From positions 1-25,039 of the forward strand of contig CAROLD010000024.1 in NCBI GenBank assembly GCA_949035555.1: DNA of 25,039 nt. The letters run 5' to 3'. This document shows positions 1-7,502 of the stretch, piece by piece (the first letter of the stretch is position 1; each line of letters starts with the position of its first letter). Made by a program: the position numbers and the translations under genes. A model generated the notes under the pieces. It had not been told where the DNA came from. It searched no databases and saw only the letters and a program-made list of their open reading frames with translations. This stretch comes from an uncultured bacterium (GTDB taxonomy: Bacteria; Cyanobacteriota; Vampirovibrionia; Gastranaerophilales; Gastranaerophilaceae).

Positions 1-1354
1 CGCTTGCTGATTTTGCGTAGTTGTTGAGGAATGTGGAGTTCGTGATTGAACCGAGAGTATCACCATTCATTATAGCACCACCACGACTAAAACTATTTTC
101 AGTTATTGATTCGGTATGATTATTTTTAAAATATCCAGAAATAGTATTAATCGTGGAGCTTCCACTTCCACCTTTACTATTCCTAATTGCACCGCCTTGA
201 GCTGAACCATTGAGGGATAAAACATAGTTATTAACAAAAAAGCCTTCAATAGAATTGATTGTGGTAATTCCTGAATGCGCAAAGTTACTGATCGCACCTC
301 CGCCGCCACTTCCGGAAGTACCTTGAGAGTTAAGATAATTTCCAATAAACACTCCGCTAATATTATCCATTGTTGCTATAGCAGTACCGCCTAATACATA
401 GTTTGAAATTGCTCCACCGTAGGTATCACTATTTCCTCGGATACCATTATTAATGAATTTACCCTTGATATCACCAATATCAGCAAGACCAGACCAACCA
501 TAATTGGCGATTGCACCGCCTTGTGACCATCCAGTCGCCTGCAAATTGTTATTAATAAAGTTGCCTTCAATATAACCTATGTCAGCTTTCCTATTCGCAC
601 CTCTTCCAATGTTAGTAATTCCACCGCCAAAAGGTTGACTACCGGTAACACTATTTGAAACAAAATTGCCTTGTATTTCGGATATAGTTGCCGTTTTATC
701 TATTACAGCTCCATAATTCGTAATAGAACCGCCAAGCATTGAGTGGTTAGACATGTTATTATTTGCAAAATCAGCATTTATTGTTTCAATTTTTCCACCA
801 TTTTGGTTTATAACAGTCTCTTTAGTATTGGCTGAAAAGCCAATATTAGTTAAATTTATGGTTTCGCTAATCGTTTTACCATATTCATCAATATATGAGA
901 AACTATAGTTATATTTGCCGTTTCCTGTAATTGAAGTTATCGTACCTCCATTGTTGTTTAATCCTGAGACTGTAGTATTTGAAATATGAATATTATTAAA
1001 ACTCGCATTTGCTCCGCTATTTAGCGTGACAGCAGATGTTGCATTTTTGATATTGATATCATTTAAGTTTAGTGTTGCGTTCTTATTTACAGTAAAGGTT
1101 GAATAACTGTTTGCATCTATTGTTGAAGTACTATCTTTGGAACAACCATTAATATTTACCGTACCTGAGGTAATGGTACCTAAATTCTTATCTTGAGTGT
1201 AGCTTTCATTTTCTGCAAATGTATATGTTCTTTCTTCTGACGTATCTGTTATAATATCGTCCAAACCACCAGCATTTACAGGGGTTCCTAATGCAATAAT
1301 ACCAGCTATTGTTGCAATGTATAAAGTTCTAAAATTGTTTCTACTCTTTCTCAT
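1..1354 (-). CDS. Secreted beta-helix repeat adhesin / POMP-like autotransporter, 3' end outside window
   Basis: An uninterrupted reading frame of 451 complete codons runs from ATG 1354 off the left edge, so the C-terminus is missing. GAGG lies about 8 nt before the ATG. Residues 1-28 form a signal peptide (basic start, then a hydrophobic segment ending in PVNA before GGLDD). Residues 30-150 are Asn/Thr/Ser-rich. From about residue 150 on, repeats of roughly 35-45 residues follow the plan 'I..I.G.F.NN ... GGAI.N', that is, the paired GGAI and FxxN tetrapeptides of chlamydial polymorphic outer-membrane proteins. Such repeats fold as a right-handed beta-helix on the cell surface. A C-terminal autotransporter barrel is expected beyond the window but cannot be seen. 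Likely role: surface adhesin or exoprotein. Confidence is high for a secreted repeat protein and moderate for the autotransporter type. Confidence 0.85.
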   Translation of the reverse strand, partial: MRKSRNNFRTLYIATIAGIIALGTPVNAGGLDDIITDTSEERTYTFAENESYTQDKNLGTITSGTVNINGCSKDSTSTIDANSYSTFTVNKNATLNLNDINIKNATSAVTLNSGANASFNNIHISNTTVSGLNNNGGTITSITGNGKYNYSFSYIDEYGKTISETINLTNIGFSANTKETVINQNGGKIETINADFANNNMSNHSMLGGSITNYGAVIDKTATISEIQGNFVSNSVTGSQPFGGGITNIGRGANRKADIGYIEGNFINNNLQATGWSQGGAIANYGWSGLADIGDIKGKFINNGIRGNSDTYGGAISNYVLGGTAIATMDNISGVFIGNYLNSQGTSGSGGGGAISNFAHSGITTINSIEGFFVNNYVLSLNGSAQGGAIRNSKGGSGSSTINTISGYFKNNHTESITENSFSRGGAIMNGDTLGSITNSTFLNNYAKSAS

Positions 1355-1617
1355 CGTATGTCCTCGCTTTCAAATAAAATGCATCATTTTAATGAAAATG
1401 TGATTTAAGTCTTGAAACTACGATACTTCGTGGTTTTCTTTTTGCATAAAAATATCAATCTTCACATCGTAAATGGCTGAAATTCTAGTGTGTCTTCGCA
1501 TACAGCGAACGCTTGCTTTTCATTATTTTGGTGTATTCATAATATTCTACCGAATATATTATCGGCATTCTTAATTTCCATCTTTAGGAATTCTGTTATT
1601 ATCGTTACAAATTTAAA

Positions 1618-1645
1618 TATAATATATCTCTATAGATATATTATA
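1618..1645. repeat. Perfect 11-bp inverted repeat overlapping the adhesin -10
   Basis: Arms TATAATATATC (1618-1628) and GATATATTATA (1635-1645) with a 6-nt centre TCTATA. The right arm contains the -10 box and the left arm covers the start of the transcript, the position of a repressor operator. It could instead be only AT-rich chance symmetry or a 5' RNA hairpin. Confidence 0.6.
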
Positions 1646-1667
1646 ACATATTTTATTAATCTTGCAA
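1640..1667 (-). promoter_or_regulatory. Adhesin promoter, extended -10
   Basis: Read on the minus strand: TTGCAA (1667-1662), 16-nt spacer, TATAAT (1645-1640) preceded by TGT, giving an extended -10 (TGTTATAAT). The transcript start would be near 1633, leaving a leader of about 280 nt before the adhesin ATG. Confidence 0.6.
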
Positions 1668-1681
1668 GTGTTTGAGTAAAA

Positions 1682-3547
1682 TTAGTCTATAAATTTACCA
1701 TCAAAAAGATCCATAACATTATTTACTATATCAGAATGATAGGAAGAATCAGGATTTCTGAATTTAAGAACAGGTTCCTTCTTTGAACTTTCTTCTTCCG
1801 CATCAGTAATAATTTCATTTACATCTTCAGATTTTAGTTCTGGTTCTGATTGAATAGGCTTTGGCATTGATTTAGGCGCAGGAGCAGGCTTTTCGTCATC
1901 CGTAGACGATGACTGTTCTGATCTTATTGCATCATCACCGCTTTCAGGAGCTCTAACAATAATTTTTTTAACTCCTCCTGCAAAAAGCGCATTTGCAGCA
2001 TCAACAATTAACGAATATTTTGAACCTTCAGGAGAATACTGTTTTAACCAAGTAGGACTTTTTACTGCAATAACGATTTCGTCCTTGGTAATTTTTACCG
2101 GCATTGCCTGTTGTTTCAAAATTGAACGTGACGGAGAACTTGAAATATTTTCCAAGAATTTTACCCATAATGTTTTCAATCCGCTGTTAGTATCTACAGT
2201 AGCAGGTTTCGACATTGGTACCGGTTCAGTTAAAACTTCTTCTTCTGAAACTATTTGTGCTGATTTAGCCTGAATTTTAGGTTGCTCAGGAGGTTTTACT
2301 GATGGTGCAGATGGTTTGCGAACCTCAGGTTTCATAACAGGTGAAGGCGGAGTGTTATAAGCAGAAACATTTATCGGTTTTAACGATGCTCCGTTTTCCA
2401 GTATTGAAACGCGTTTCTGTAAGTCTTCCAGTTTAGTATTTTCCGCAAGATTTGCCATATCAAGTACTGCCACATCAAGCCATAGCTTAGGGTTTGTTGT
2501 TTGTTTTAATTCTTTTATGTAAGACGCACACTTATCTACCAATGATACAATTTGATGAACTTCCAGTGAACCAACTTGTTCTGCCAGAGCATTTGTTTGT
2601 TCTTCATTTAACTGTACAACACCTTGAATAGAAGTCTTTCCTACAGATTTTAAGATTAAAGAATTACGCAAAAACTCAAGAAAGTTTGAAAGTATTTGAA
2701 TCGGTTCATTACCTTGATTATAAATTTCATTTAAAACATTAAGTGCTTGATTTTGATTTGATGACGCCACTGAAGTAAATAAATTTGATAGTGAATTAAA
2801 AGATAATCTGCCTAAAAGCCTATTTATATCTTCAACTCCAATAGCACCGTCAGCAGAATTTAGCACACTTAATTGGTCAAGAAGAGCAATACTATCTCTC
2901 ATACCACCAGCGGAATTTTGAGCGATATAAGAAAGAGCATCATCTGTAATATTTATGCCTTCATTGTCGGATATATATCTTAAGTGCTTAGAGATATCAT
3001 CAGTCGTTATACGTTTAAAATCAAACCTTTGACAACGGCTTTTGATTGTGTCAAGAACCTTATGAACTTCTGTTGTCGCAAGAATAAAAATTACATTCTT
3101 CGGAGGTTCTTCAAGTGTTTTCAAAAGGGCATTGAATGCTTGATTGGTAAGCATATGGACTTCGTCTATAATATAAATTTTATAACGGCTGTTAACAGGA
3201 GCAAGCGCAACTTTTTGAATAATTTCATCCGCATCATTAACAGAACGATTACTTGCCGCATCGATTTCGATTACATCAATAGGGACTGAATTAGTGATAT
3301 TTTTACAATTTTCACACTCACTACAAGGTGTAATTGTTGGACCGCTTTTACAGTTTAAAGACTTTGCAAAAATACGGGCAGTAGAGGTTTTACCTGTTCC
3401 TCTTGGACCAGTAAACAGGTATGCATGTGAAATTCTATCCATCTGAATTGCATTAGCCAAAGCTTTTTTAATGTGTTCCTGCCCGACAATCTGTTCAATT
3501 GCCTGCGGTCTGTATTTTCTGTATAAAGGAATGTAATTTTTATTCAT
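1682..3547 (-). CDS. dnaX: DNA polymerase III subunit gamma/tau
   Basis: 621 residues. This is the clamp-loader ATPase of the replisome, which opens and loads the beta clamp and, as tau, bridges polymerase cores. Seen: Walker A GPRGTGKT (47-54), a four-cysteine zinc site (C66, C75, C78, C81), Walker B IIDEVH (126-131), sensor 1 ATTE (157-160) and SRC with the arginine finger (170-172). The AAA+ module and collar fill about residues 1-370. A Pro/Lys/Glu-rich linker follows, with a small folded segment near 465-535 and an acidic tail. There is no Shine-Dalgarno before the ATG; a TGATATAAT extended -10 lies 9 nt upstream, so the mRNA is probably nearly leaderless. It is divergent from the LD-carboxypeptidase gene with 42 bp between the starts. 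Confidence 0.96.
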   Translation of the reverse strand: MNKNYIPLYRKYRPQAIEQIVGQEHIKKALANAIQMDRISHAYLFTGPRGTGKTSTARIFAKSLNCKSGPTITPCSECENCKNITNSVPIDVIEIDAASNRSVNDADEIIQKVALAPVNSRYKIYIIDEVHMLTNQAFNALLKTLEEPPKNVIFILATTEVHKVLDTIKSRCQRFDFKRITTDDISKHLRYISDNEGINITDDALSYIAQNSAGGMRDSIALLDQLSVLNSADGAIGVEDINRLLGRLSFNSLSNLFTSVASSNQNQALNVLNEIYNQGNEPIQILSNFLEFLRNSLILKSVGKTSIQGVVQLNEEQTNALAEQVGSLEVHQIVSLVDKCASYIKELKQTTNPKLWLDVAVLDMANLAENTKLEDLQKRVSILENGASLKPINVSAYNTPPSPVMKPEVRKPSAPSVKPPEQPKIQAKSAQIVSEEEVLTEPVPMSKPATVDTNSGLKTLWVKFLENISSSPSRSILKQQAMPVKITKDEIVIAVKSPTWLKQYSPEGSKYSLIVDAANALFAGGVKKIIVRAPESGDDAIRSEQSSSTDDEKPAPAPKSMPKPIQSEPELKSEDVNEIITDAEEESSKKEPVLKFRNPDSSYHSDIVNNVMDLFDGKFID

Positions 3548-3556
3548 GATACAGTT

Positions 3557-3565
3557 ATTATATCA
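3557..3565 (-). promoter_or_regulatory. dnaX extended -10
   Basis: TGATATAAT on the minus strand, 9 nt before the dnaX ATG. No good -35 hexamer is visible at 17 nt. Predicted start is 2-3 nt before the ATG. It overlaps a possible + strand -10 (TATTAT, 3556-3561) for the divergent gene. Confidence 0.5.
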
Positions 3566-3589
3566 AATAATCATCAAAAAGGATAAATT

Positions 3590-4474
3590 ATGAACATAAT
3601 TAAACCTGAAAAATTAAAAAGAGGAGATACATTAGCAGTAATCGCGCCTTGCGGCAATGTTGATACTGAAAAGATCAATATAGCAGTTAAATATCTTGAA
3701 AATCAGGGCTATAAAGTTAAAGTAGGTTCAAATACAGATAAAAACTACCGCTATATGGCAGGTTTTGACGAAGAAAGACTAGAGGACTTATCGCAGGCAT
3801 TTGCCGACAAGGAAGTCAAGGGAATTATTTGTGCAAGAGGCGGGTACGGTGCACTAAGATTGATTGACAGGATTGATTATTCTATTATCCAAAACAATCC
3901 AAAAATATTCTGTGGTTACTCTGACGTTACTGCGCTTTCTGCAATGATTTTAAAAAATACCGGATTAATCACTTTTTCCGGTCCAATGGCTCAATCAGAT
4001 TTTGTAAATCCCGAGTCTTTTACCTGTGAAAACTTTTGGGAAACTCTTAAAAATACTCAAAAACAAATTACAGCAGATAATTTAAAAATATATAAAGAAG
4101 GCAATACAAAAGGTATTTTGTTTGGTGGAAACCTTGCTACAATTGCGTCATTATGTGGAAGAAACTTCGTTCCTGATAGAGATTTTATATTTTTCTGCGA
4201 AGATTTAAACGAACAGGTATATAAAATTGACAAATATTTCCACCAACTCACGGCACTCCCGGATTTCAAAAAGAATTTAAAAGGAATCATACTGGGAGAT
4301 TTTCTCGATACAGATAATGAAGAGTGGCTTGAAGAATTATTTACTGAACTTGTCTCAGAACTTAATATACCTGTCTTAGGCGGTTACCCAATTTCGCATT
4401 CTTCTCGCAAAGATACAATACCTTACGGAGCCGAAGCTGAGCTAAATAACGGAATTTTGACTATTAAATACTAA
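3590..4474 (+). CDS. LD-carboxypeptidase (peptidase family S66, LdcA/MccF-like)
   Basis: 294 residues, normal length for the family. These serine peptidases cleave the L-Lys(or DAP)-D-Ala bond of murein tetrapeptides during peptidoglycan recycling; MccF relatives instead inactivate microcin C-type peptides. The catalytic triad can be placed: Ser111 in GYSDVTAL, Glu204 in FCEDLNEQVYKID and His270 in GGYPISHSS. No signal peptide is seen, consistent with a cytoplasmic enzyme. The RBS AAAAGGA sits 6 nt before the ATG. The last 4 bp overlap the end of the convergent UspA gene. Recycling of muropeptides is the likelier role; microcin immunity cannot be excluded. Confidence 0.92.
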   Translation: MNIIKPEKLKRGDTLAVIAPCGNVDTEKINIAVKYLENQGYKVKVGSNTDKNYRYMAGFDEERLEDLSQAFADKEVKGIICARGGYGALRLIDRIDYSIIQNNPKIFCGYSDVTALSAMILKNTGLITFSGPMAQSDFVNPESFTCENFWETLKNTQKQITADNLKIYKEGNTKGILFGGNLATIASLCGRNFVPDRDFIFFCEDLNEQVYKIDKYFHQLTALPDFKKNLKGIILGDFLDTDNEEWLEELFTELVSELNIPVLGGYPISHSSRKDTIPYGAEAELNNGILTIKY

Positions 4475-5328
4475 CTTCTGATTATCAAAACATCTGACTT
4501 TACATTTTCTAACACTCGCTTACTTACTGAGCCCAGTAAAAACTTAGATAAATGCTTGCGATTTCTTGCGCCAGTCACTATCAAATCAATATTACGAGAA
4601 GTAGAATACTTTATGATTTCCTGAGCCGGTACACCTGTTAAAACAGCTTTTGTGTGAATATTATAGCCCTTTTCAGCAAACATTTTTTCGAATTTAGCCA
4701 GAAGTAATTGAGCCGCCTGATCCTGTTTTCTTTCTATTTCAAGTATCCAATTAGAATCAATATTACCTTCTAAAAACAGGTAATCGGGGATTTCAAAAAC
4801 GGTCAAAAGATGTATCTCTTTATCTACAAGATTTAAGCATTCTAAAGTTTTATTTACAACATTTATACTCAAATCCGAAGAGTCAACGGTGAATAGAATT
4901 CTTTTTCTCTCATTCTTGTCTTTTGAAATATATGTAGAAACTAAAGATGTTGAGGCAATTTCAGATGACACAGAACCAAGCCATCTTTGAATTCCTTTTT
5001 TACCATGTGAACCCAGAATTATATAATCGTACTTTTCTTCCTCTGCAATATCCAAAATTGCATCAACGGTAGTACCGCACATTTTTATTTTTTTACCGAC
5101 TTTCATGTCCAGTTCGGTTAGATACTTTTCAGAGTAATCTAAAATTGCATCAGCTGAATTTGCACATTGAACCGCAAATTCACTGTCTTCTATAGCGACT
5201 GTATCCGGCAAAAAACTCCAATCTATAACACAAATTATATCTACTGTAAAATCCTTTGTCCAATGAAAAAAATTTTGAATTGCGTGATAACTAATTTTTG
5301 AACCGTCTGTACAAAATAAAACTTTCAT
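4471..5328 (-). CDS. Tandem universal stress protein (two UspA domains)
   Basis: 285 residues forming two UspA domains, about 1-137 and 141-285, instead of the usual single domain of about 140. Usp proteins are cytoplasmic alpha/beta nucleotide-binding proteins induced by starvation and redox stress. Domain 1 ends with GSHGKKGIQRWLGS, close to the ATP-binding pattern G-2x-G-9x-G(S/T) but with only eight residues in the second gap. Domain 2 has GARNRKHLSKFLLGS, with the second Gly replaced by Asn. ATP binding is therefore uncertain in each half. A clear AAGGAG lies before the ATG. The gene is monocistronic, with its 3' end overlapping the LD-carboxypeptidase gene by 4 bp. No terminator is seen between them. 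Confidence 0.92.
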   Translation of the reverse strand: MKVLFCTDGSKISYHAIQNFFHWTKDFTVDIICVIDWSFLPDTVAIEDSEFAVQCANSADAILDYSEKYLTELDMKVGKKIKMCGTTVDAILDIAEEEKYDYIILGSHGKKGIQRWLGSVSSEIASTSLVSTYISKDKNERKRILFTVDSSDLSINVVNKTLECLNLVDKEIHLLTVFEIPDYLFLEGNIDSNWILEIERKQDQAAQLLLAKFEKMFAEKGYNIHTKAVLTGVPAQEIIKYSTSRNIDLIVTGARNRKHLSKFLLGSVSKRVLENVKSDVLIIRS

Positions 5329-5382
5329 TAATTTCTCCTTTTAGACTAGAACATAAATTATGTTAAGGAAAATTACATTAGC

Positions 5383-5411
5383 TGGTCATATATAATTTTT
5401 TCTGATATTAT
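5383..5411 (+). promoter_or_regulatory. Promoter of the sigma-like factor/gcvPB/miaA run
   Basis: TGGTCA (5383-5388), 17-nt spacer, TATTAT (5406-5411) preceded by TGA as an extended -10. The start would be near 5418, giving a leader of about 41 nt. Confidence 0.5.
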
Positions 5412-5458
5412 AGAGGTGTAAGAATATTGCAATTATTTTTTCAGGATTAATTATAGTA

Positions 5459-6067
5459 ATGTCAGTTGAAGAAAATGTAAAACTAAAAGAATATAAAGAA
5501 CTTATTGAAATCATTGCAAAAGTCGAATACCAGAAGTTCTCTAATTCTCATTTGATAGAGCTTCCCGAACTTATAAATATCGGGACTCATGCTTTATATA
5601 TTTTGTTCAAAAATAACAGTAACGCAGAATTTAACAACACCTATCTTTCTACTGCAATAAAATGGGCTATAAGAAATGAAGTTCGCAGAAGATATAAATG
5701 GTACACTTTGAAAAATAAACAATCTGTACCTGAAGAAGAGGATGAAGTTGAAATCAGAGCTGAAGTATATAAAAATATTCTTTCAATTGATGAACTTCAA
5801 GATGCTGAAGTCCCAACTCAGATAAAGTCTCATGACAAAACACCTGAAGAATCTGTTGAGTTTATTGAACTAAAAGAGGGAATTCTTGAGGCTATGAAAA
5901 AACTTCCGCCTAGAGAAAAAGAACTTATTGAATACAAATTCTTTAAAGAAAAAAAATTAAGAGAGATTGCTGAAGAATTTAATATTTCACAATCCAGAAT
6001 TTCACGAATTATCCAGACAGGCTTGGACAGAATTAAAAAAGATCTTGCTAAACAGGGGATTATTTAG
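5459..6067 (+). CDS. Small sigma-70-family RNA polymerase sigma factor
   Basis: 202 residues. Residues 147-196 form a clear sigma region 4 helix-turn-helix (LPPREKELIEYKFF..KKLREIAEEFNISQSRISRI), which contacts the -35 element. Residues 30-85 (LIELPELINIGTHALYILF...YLSTAIKWAIRNEVRRRYKW) resemble a shortened region 2, where the Y..TAIKWAIRNEVRR part matches the -10 recognition helix of FliA/SigB-like factors. An acidic linker of about 60 residues (90-145) replaces region 3. It is much shorter than a housekeeping sigma factor and has no visible anti-sigma partner. AGGA lies 12 nt before the ATG, a weak RBS. gcvPB follows after only 3 nt, so the two are cotranscribed. Its regulon cannot be inferred from the window. 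Confidence 0.85.
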   Translation: MSVEENVKLKEYKELIEIIAKVEYQKFSNSHLIELPELINIGTHALYILFKNNSNAEFNNTYLSTAIKWAIRNEVRRRYKWYTLKNKQSVPEEEDEVEIRAEVYKNILSIDELQDAEVPTQIKSHDKTPEESVEFIELKEGILEAMKKLPPREKELIEYKFFKEKKLREIAEEFNISQSRISRIIQTGLDRIKKDLAKQGII

Positions 6068-6070
6068 TAT

Positions 6071-7492
6071 ATGAAAACCATTTTTGAAAAAAGTAACGGT
6101 AACGATGGTATTAATCTTACCGACAGTGTAAAAAATTTAGATTTTTTGCCTGAGAACTTAATAAGAAGTGAGAATTTCGGGCTCCCTCAACTGTCTGAAC
6201 TTGAGGTTATGCGCCATTACAAAGAGCTTTCTGATTTAAATTTTTGTATTGAAAAAGGCTTTTATCCGCTTGGTTCATGCACAATGAAATATAACCCTAA
6301 AGTTAACGAATTTCTTTCATCTTTAGAAGGTTTCAATATTCATCCTAATACTCCTGATAATATGGCACAAGGTGCATTAAAATTGATGTTCAACTTACAG
6401 CAGGCACTACTCCAAATTACCGGCATGGATGCTGTTACACTGCAACCTTCCGCAGGCGCACACGGTGAAATGACCGGAATGATGATTATCAAAAAATATT
6501 TTGAAACCATTGGAGAAACGAGAACGAAAGTTATTATTCCTGACTCGGCTCACGGCACAAACCCTGCAAGTGCAAAAATGGCAGGATTTGATATTATTGA
6601 AATAAAATCAAACAATAAAGGTCAGGTTGACATTGAGGCATTAAAAGAAATTTTAGACCGGGATGTTGCAGCAATCATGATGACTAACCCTAATACTTTA
6701 GGAATTTTTGAAGAAAATGTTAAAGAAATTTCTGATTTGATGCACGCAAATGGTTCTTTATTATATTACGACGGTGCAAACTTTAACGCAATTATGGGTT
6801 GGACTAATCCTAAACTAATGGGGTTTGACGTAGTACACCTTAATTTACATAAAACTTTTTCAACTCCTCATGGCGGCGGCGGTCCCGGAGCAGGACCTGT
6901 TGCAGTTGTTGATAAGTTAAAGGACTACTTACCGGCACCGGTTATTGAGTTTGATGGAGATAAATATTTCAGAAATTATAATATTAAACATTCTATCGGC
7001 AGTGTTAAAGATTTTTATGGTAATTTTTCTGTTCTGGTAAAAGCATATGCTTATATTCTTATGATGGGTAAAAGCTTAAAAAATGTCTCAGAAAATGCTG
7101 TACTGAATGCAAATTATCTGAAAGAAAAATTAAAAGAATACTATGAACTCCCATATAACGAACCTTGCATGCATGAATTTGTTATAACCGGAGAAAAACA
7201 AAAACTCGAAAATGGCGTTTCAACTCTTAATATAGCAAAAGCCTTAATGGACGGTAACACTCATCCGCCTACGGTTTATTTCCCGCTTATTGTGCATGAA
7301 GCTATAATGATTGAACCAACAGAGTCCGAAACAAAAGAAAAATTAGACGAATTTCTCGATACAATGATTGAAATCGCACAAACCGCAAAAACTAATCCTG
7401 AAAAAGTTCTATCTGCACCGCATTCAACACCGGTTAAGAAGATAGATGAAGTTACAGCGGCACGTCATCCGGATTTGAAGTACATTAGTTAG
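6071..7492 (+). CDS. gcvPB: Glycine dehydrogenase (decarboxylating) subunit 2
   Basis: 473 residues, the usual length of the PLP-carrying half of the split P-protein of the glycine cleavage system. It decarboxylates glycine and passes the aminomethyl group to the lipoyl arm of GcvH, working as a heterotetramer with GcvPA. The PLP lysine is K261 in NLHKTFSTPHGGGGPGAG. Other family blocks are FYPLGSCTMKYNPK (64-77), QPSAGAHGE (125-133) and DSAHGTNPASA (158-168). gcvPA, gcvT and gcvH are not in the window, so the subunit is encoded apart from its partners here. It sits 3 nt after the sigma-like gene and 10 nt before the next gene, within an operon. Well-characterised cyanobacteria usually have a fused P-protein of about 980 residues. 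Confidence 0.95.
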   Translation: MKTIFEKSNGNDGINLTDSVKNLDFLPENLIRSENFGLPQLSELEVMRHYKELSDLNFCIEKGFYPLGSCTMKYNPKVNEFLSSLEGFNIHPNTPDNMAQGALKLMFNLQQALLQITGMDAVTLQPSAGAHGEMTGMMIIKKYFETIGETRTKVIIPDSAHGTNPASAKMAGFDIIEIKSNNKGQVDIEALKEILDRDVAAIMMTNPNTLGIFEENVKEISDLMHANGSLLYYDGANFNAIMGWTNPKLMGFDVVHLNLHKTFSTPHGGGGPGAGPVAVVDKLKDYLPAPVIEFDGDKYFRNYNIKHSIGSVKDFYGNFSVLVKAYAYILMMGKSLKNVSENAVLNANYLKEKLKEYYELPYNEPCMHEFVITGEKQKLENGVSTLNIAKALMDGNTHPPTVYFPLIVHEAIMIEPTESETKEKLDEFLDTMIEIAQTAKTNPEKVLSAPHSTPVKKIDEVTAARHPDLKYIS

Positions 7493-7502
7493 GAATAAAA
7501 AT

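Larger units (their letters stand above)
1355..1681. other. 327-bp intergenic region upstream of the adhesin
   Basis: No convincing gene is seen. It holds the adhesin promoter with its palindrome (1618-1667) and an implied 5' leader of about 280 nt. A 9-bp stem-loop lies at 1415-1436 (arms AAACTACGA / TCGTGGTTT, loop TACT) and is better paired on the + strand, because a G-T pair there becomes A-C on the adhesin strand. I do not recognise a riboswitch class in the leader. Confidence 0.6.

Noticed and set aside
103..345. 80-codon frame inside the adhesin gene, same strand, other phase
   Set aside because: Repeat-rich composition of the true frame explains it; the signal-peptide-bearing frame runs through the whole interval.
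1415..1436. 9-bp hairpin followed by T-rich DNA, terminator-like on the + strand
   Set aside because: There is no + strand gene to terminate here, and on the minus strand the stem is weakened by an A-C mismatch.
1490..1675. 61-codon open frame on the + strand upstream of the adhesin
   Set aside because: It has no RBS, an Ile/Asn/Tyr-rich AT-driven composition, and overlaps the adhesin promoter and leader on the opposite strand.
5351..5363. ACATAA-A-TTATGT palindrome between the UspA and sigma-like genes
   Set aside because: Six-base arms in AT-rich DNA are expected by chance and no promoter element is clearly overlapped.
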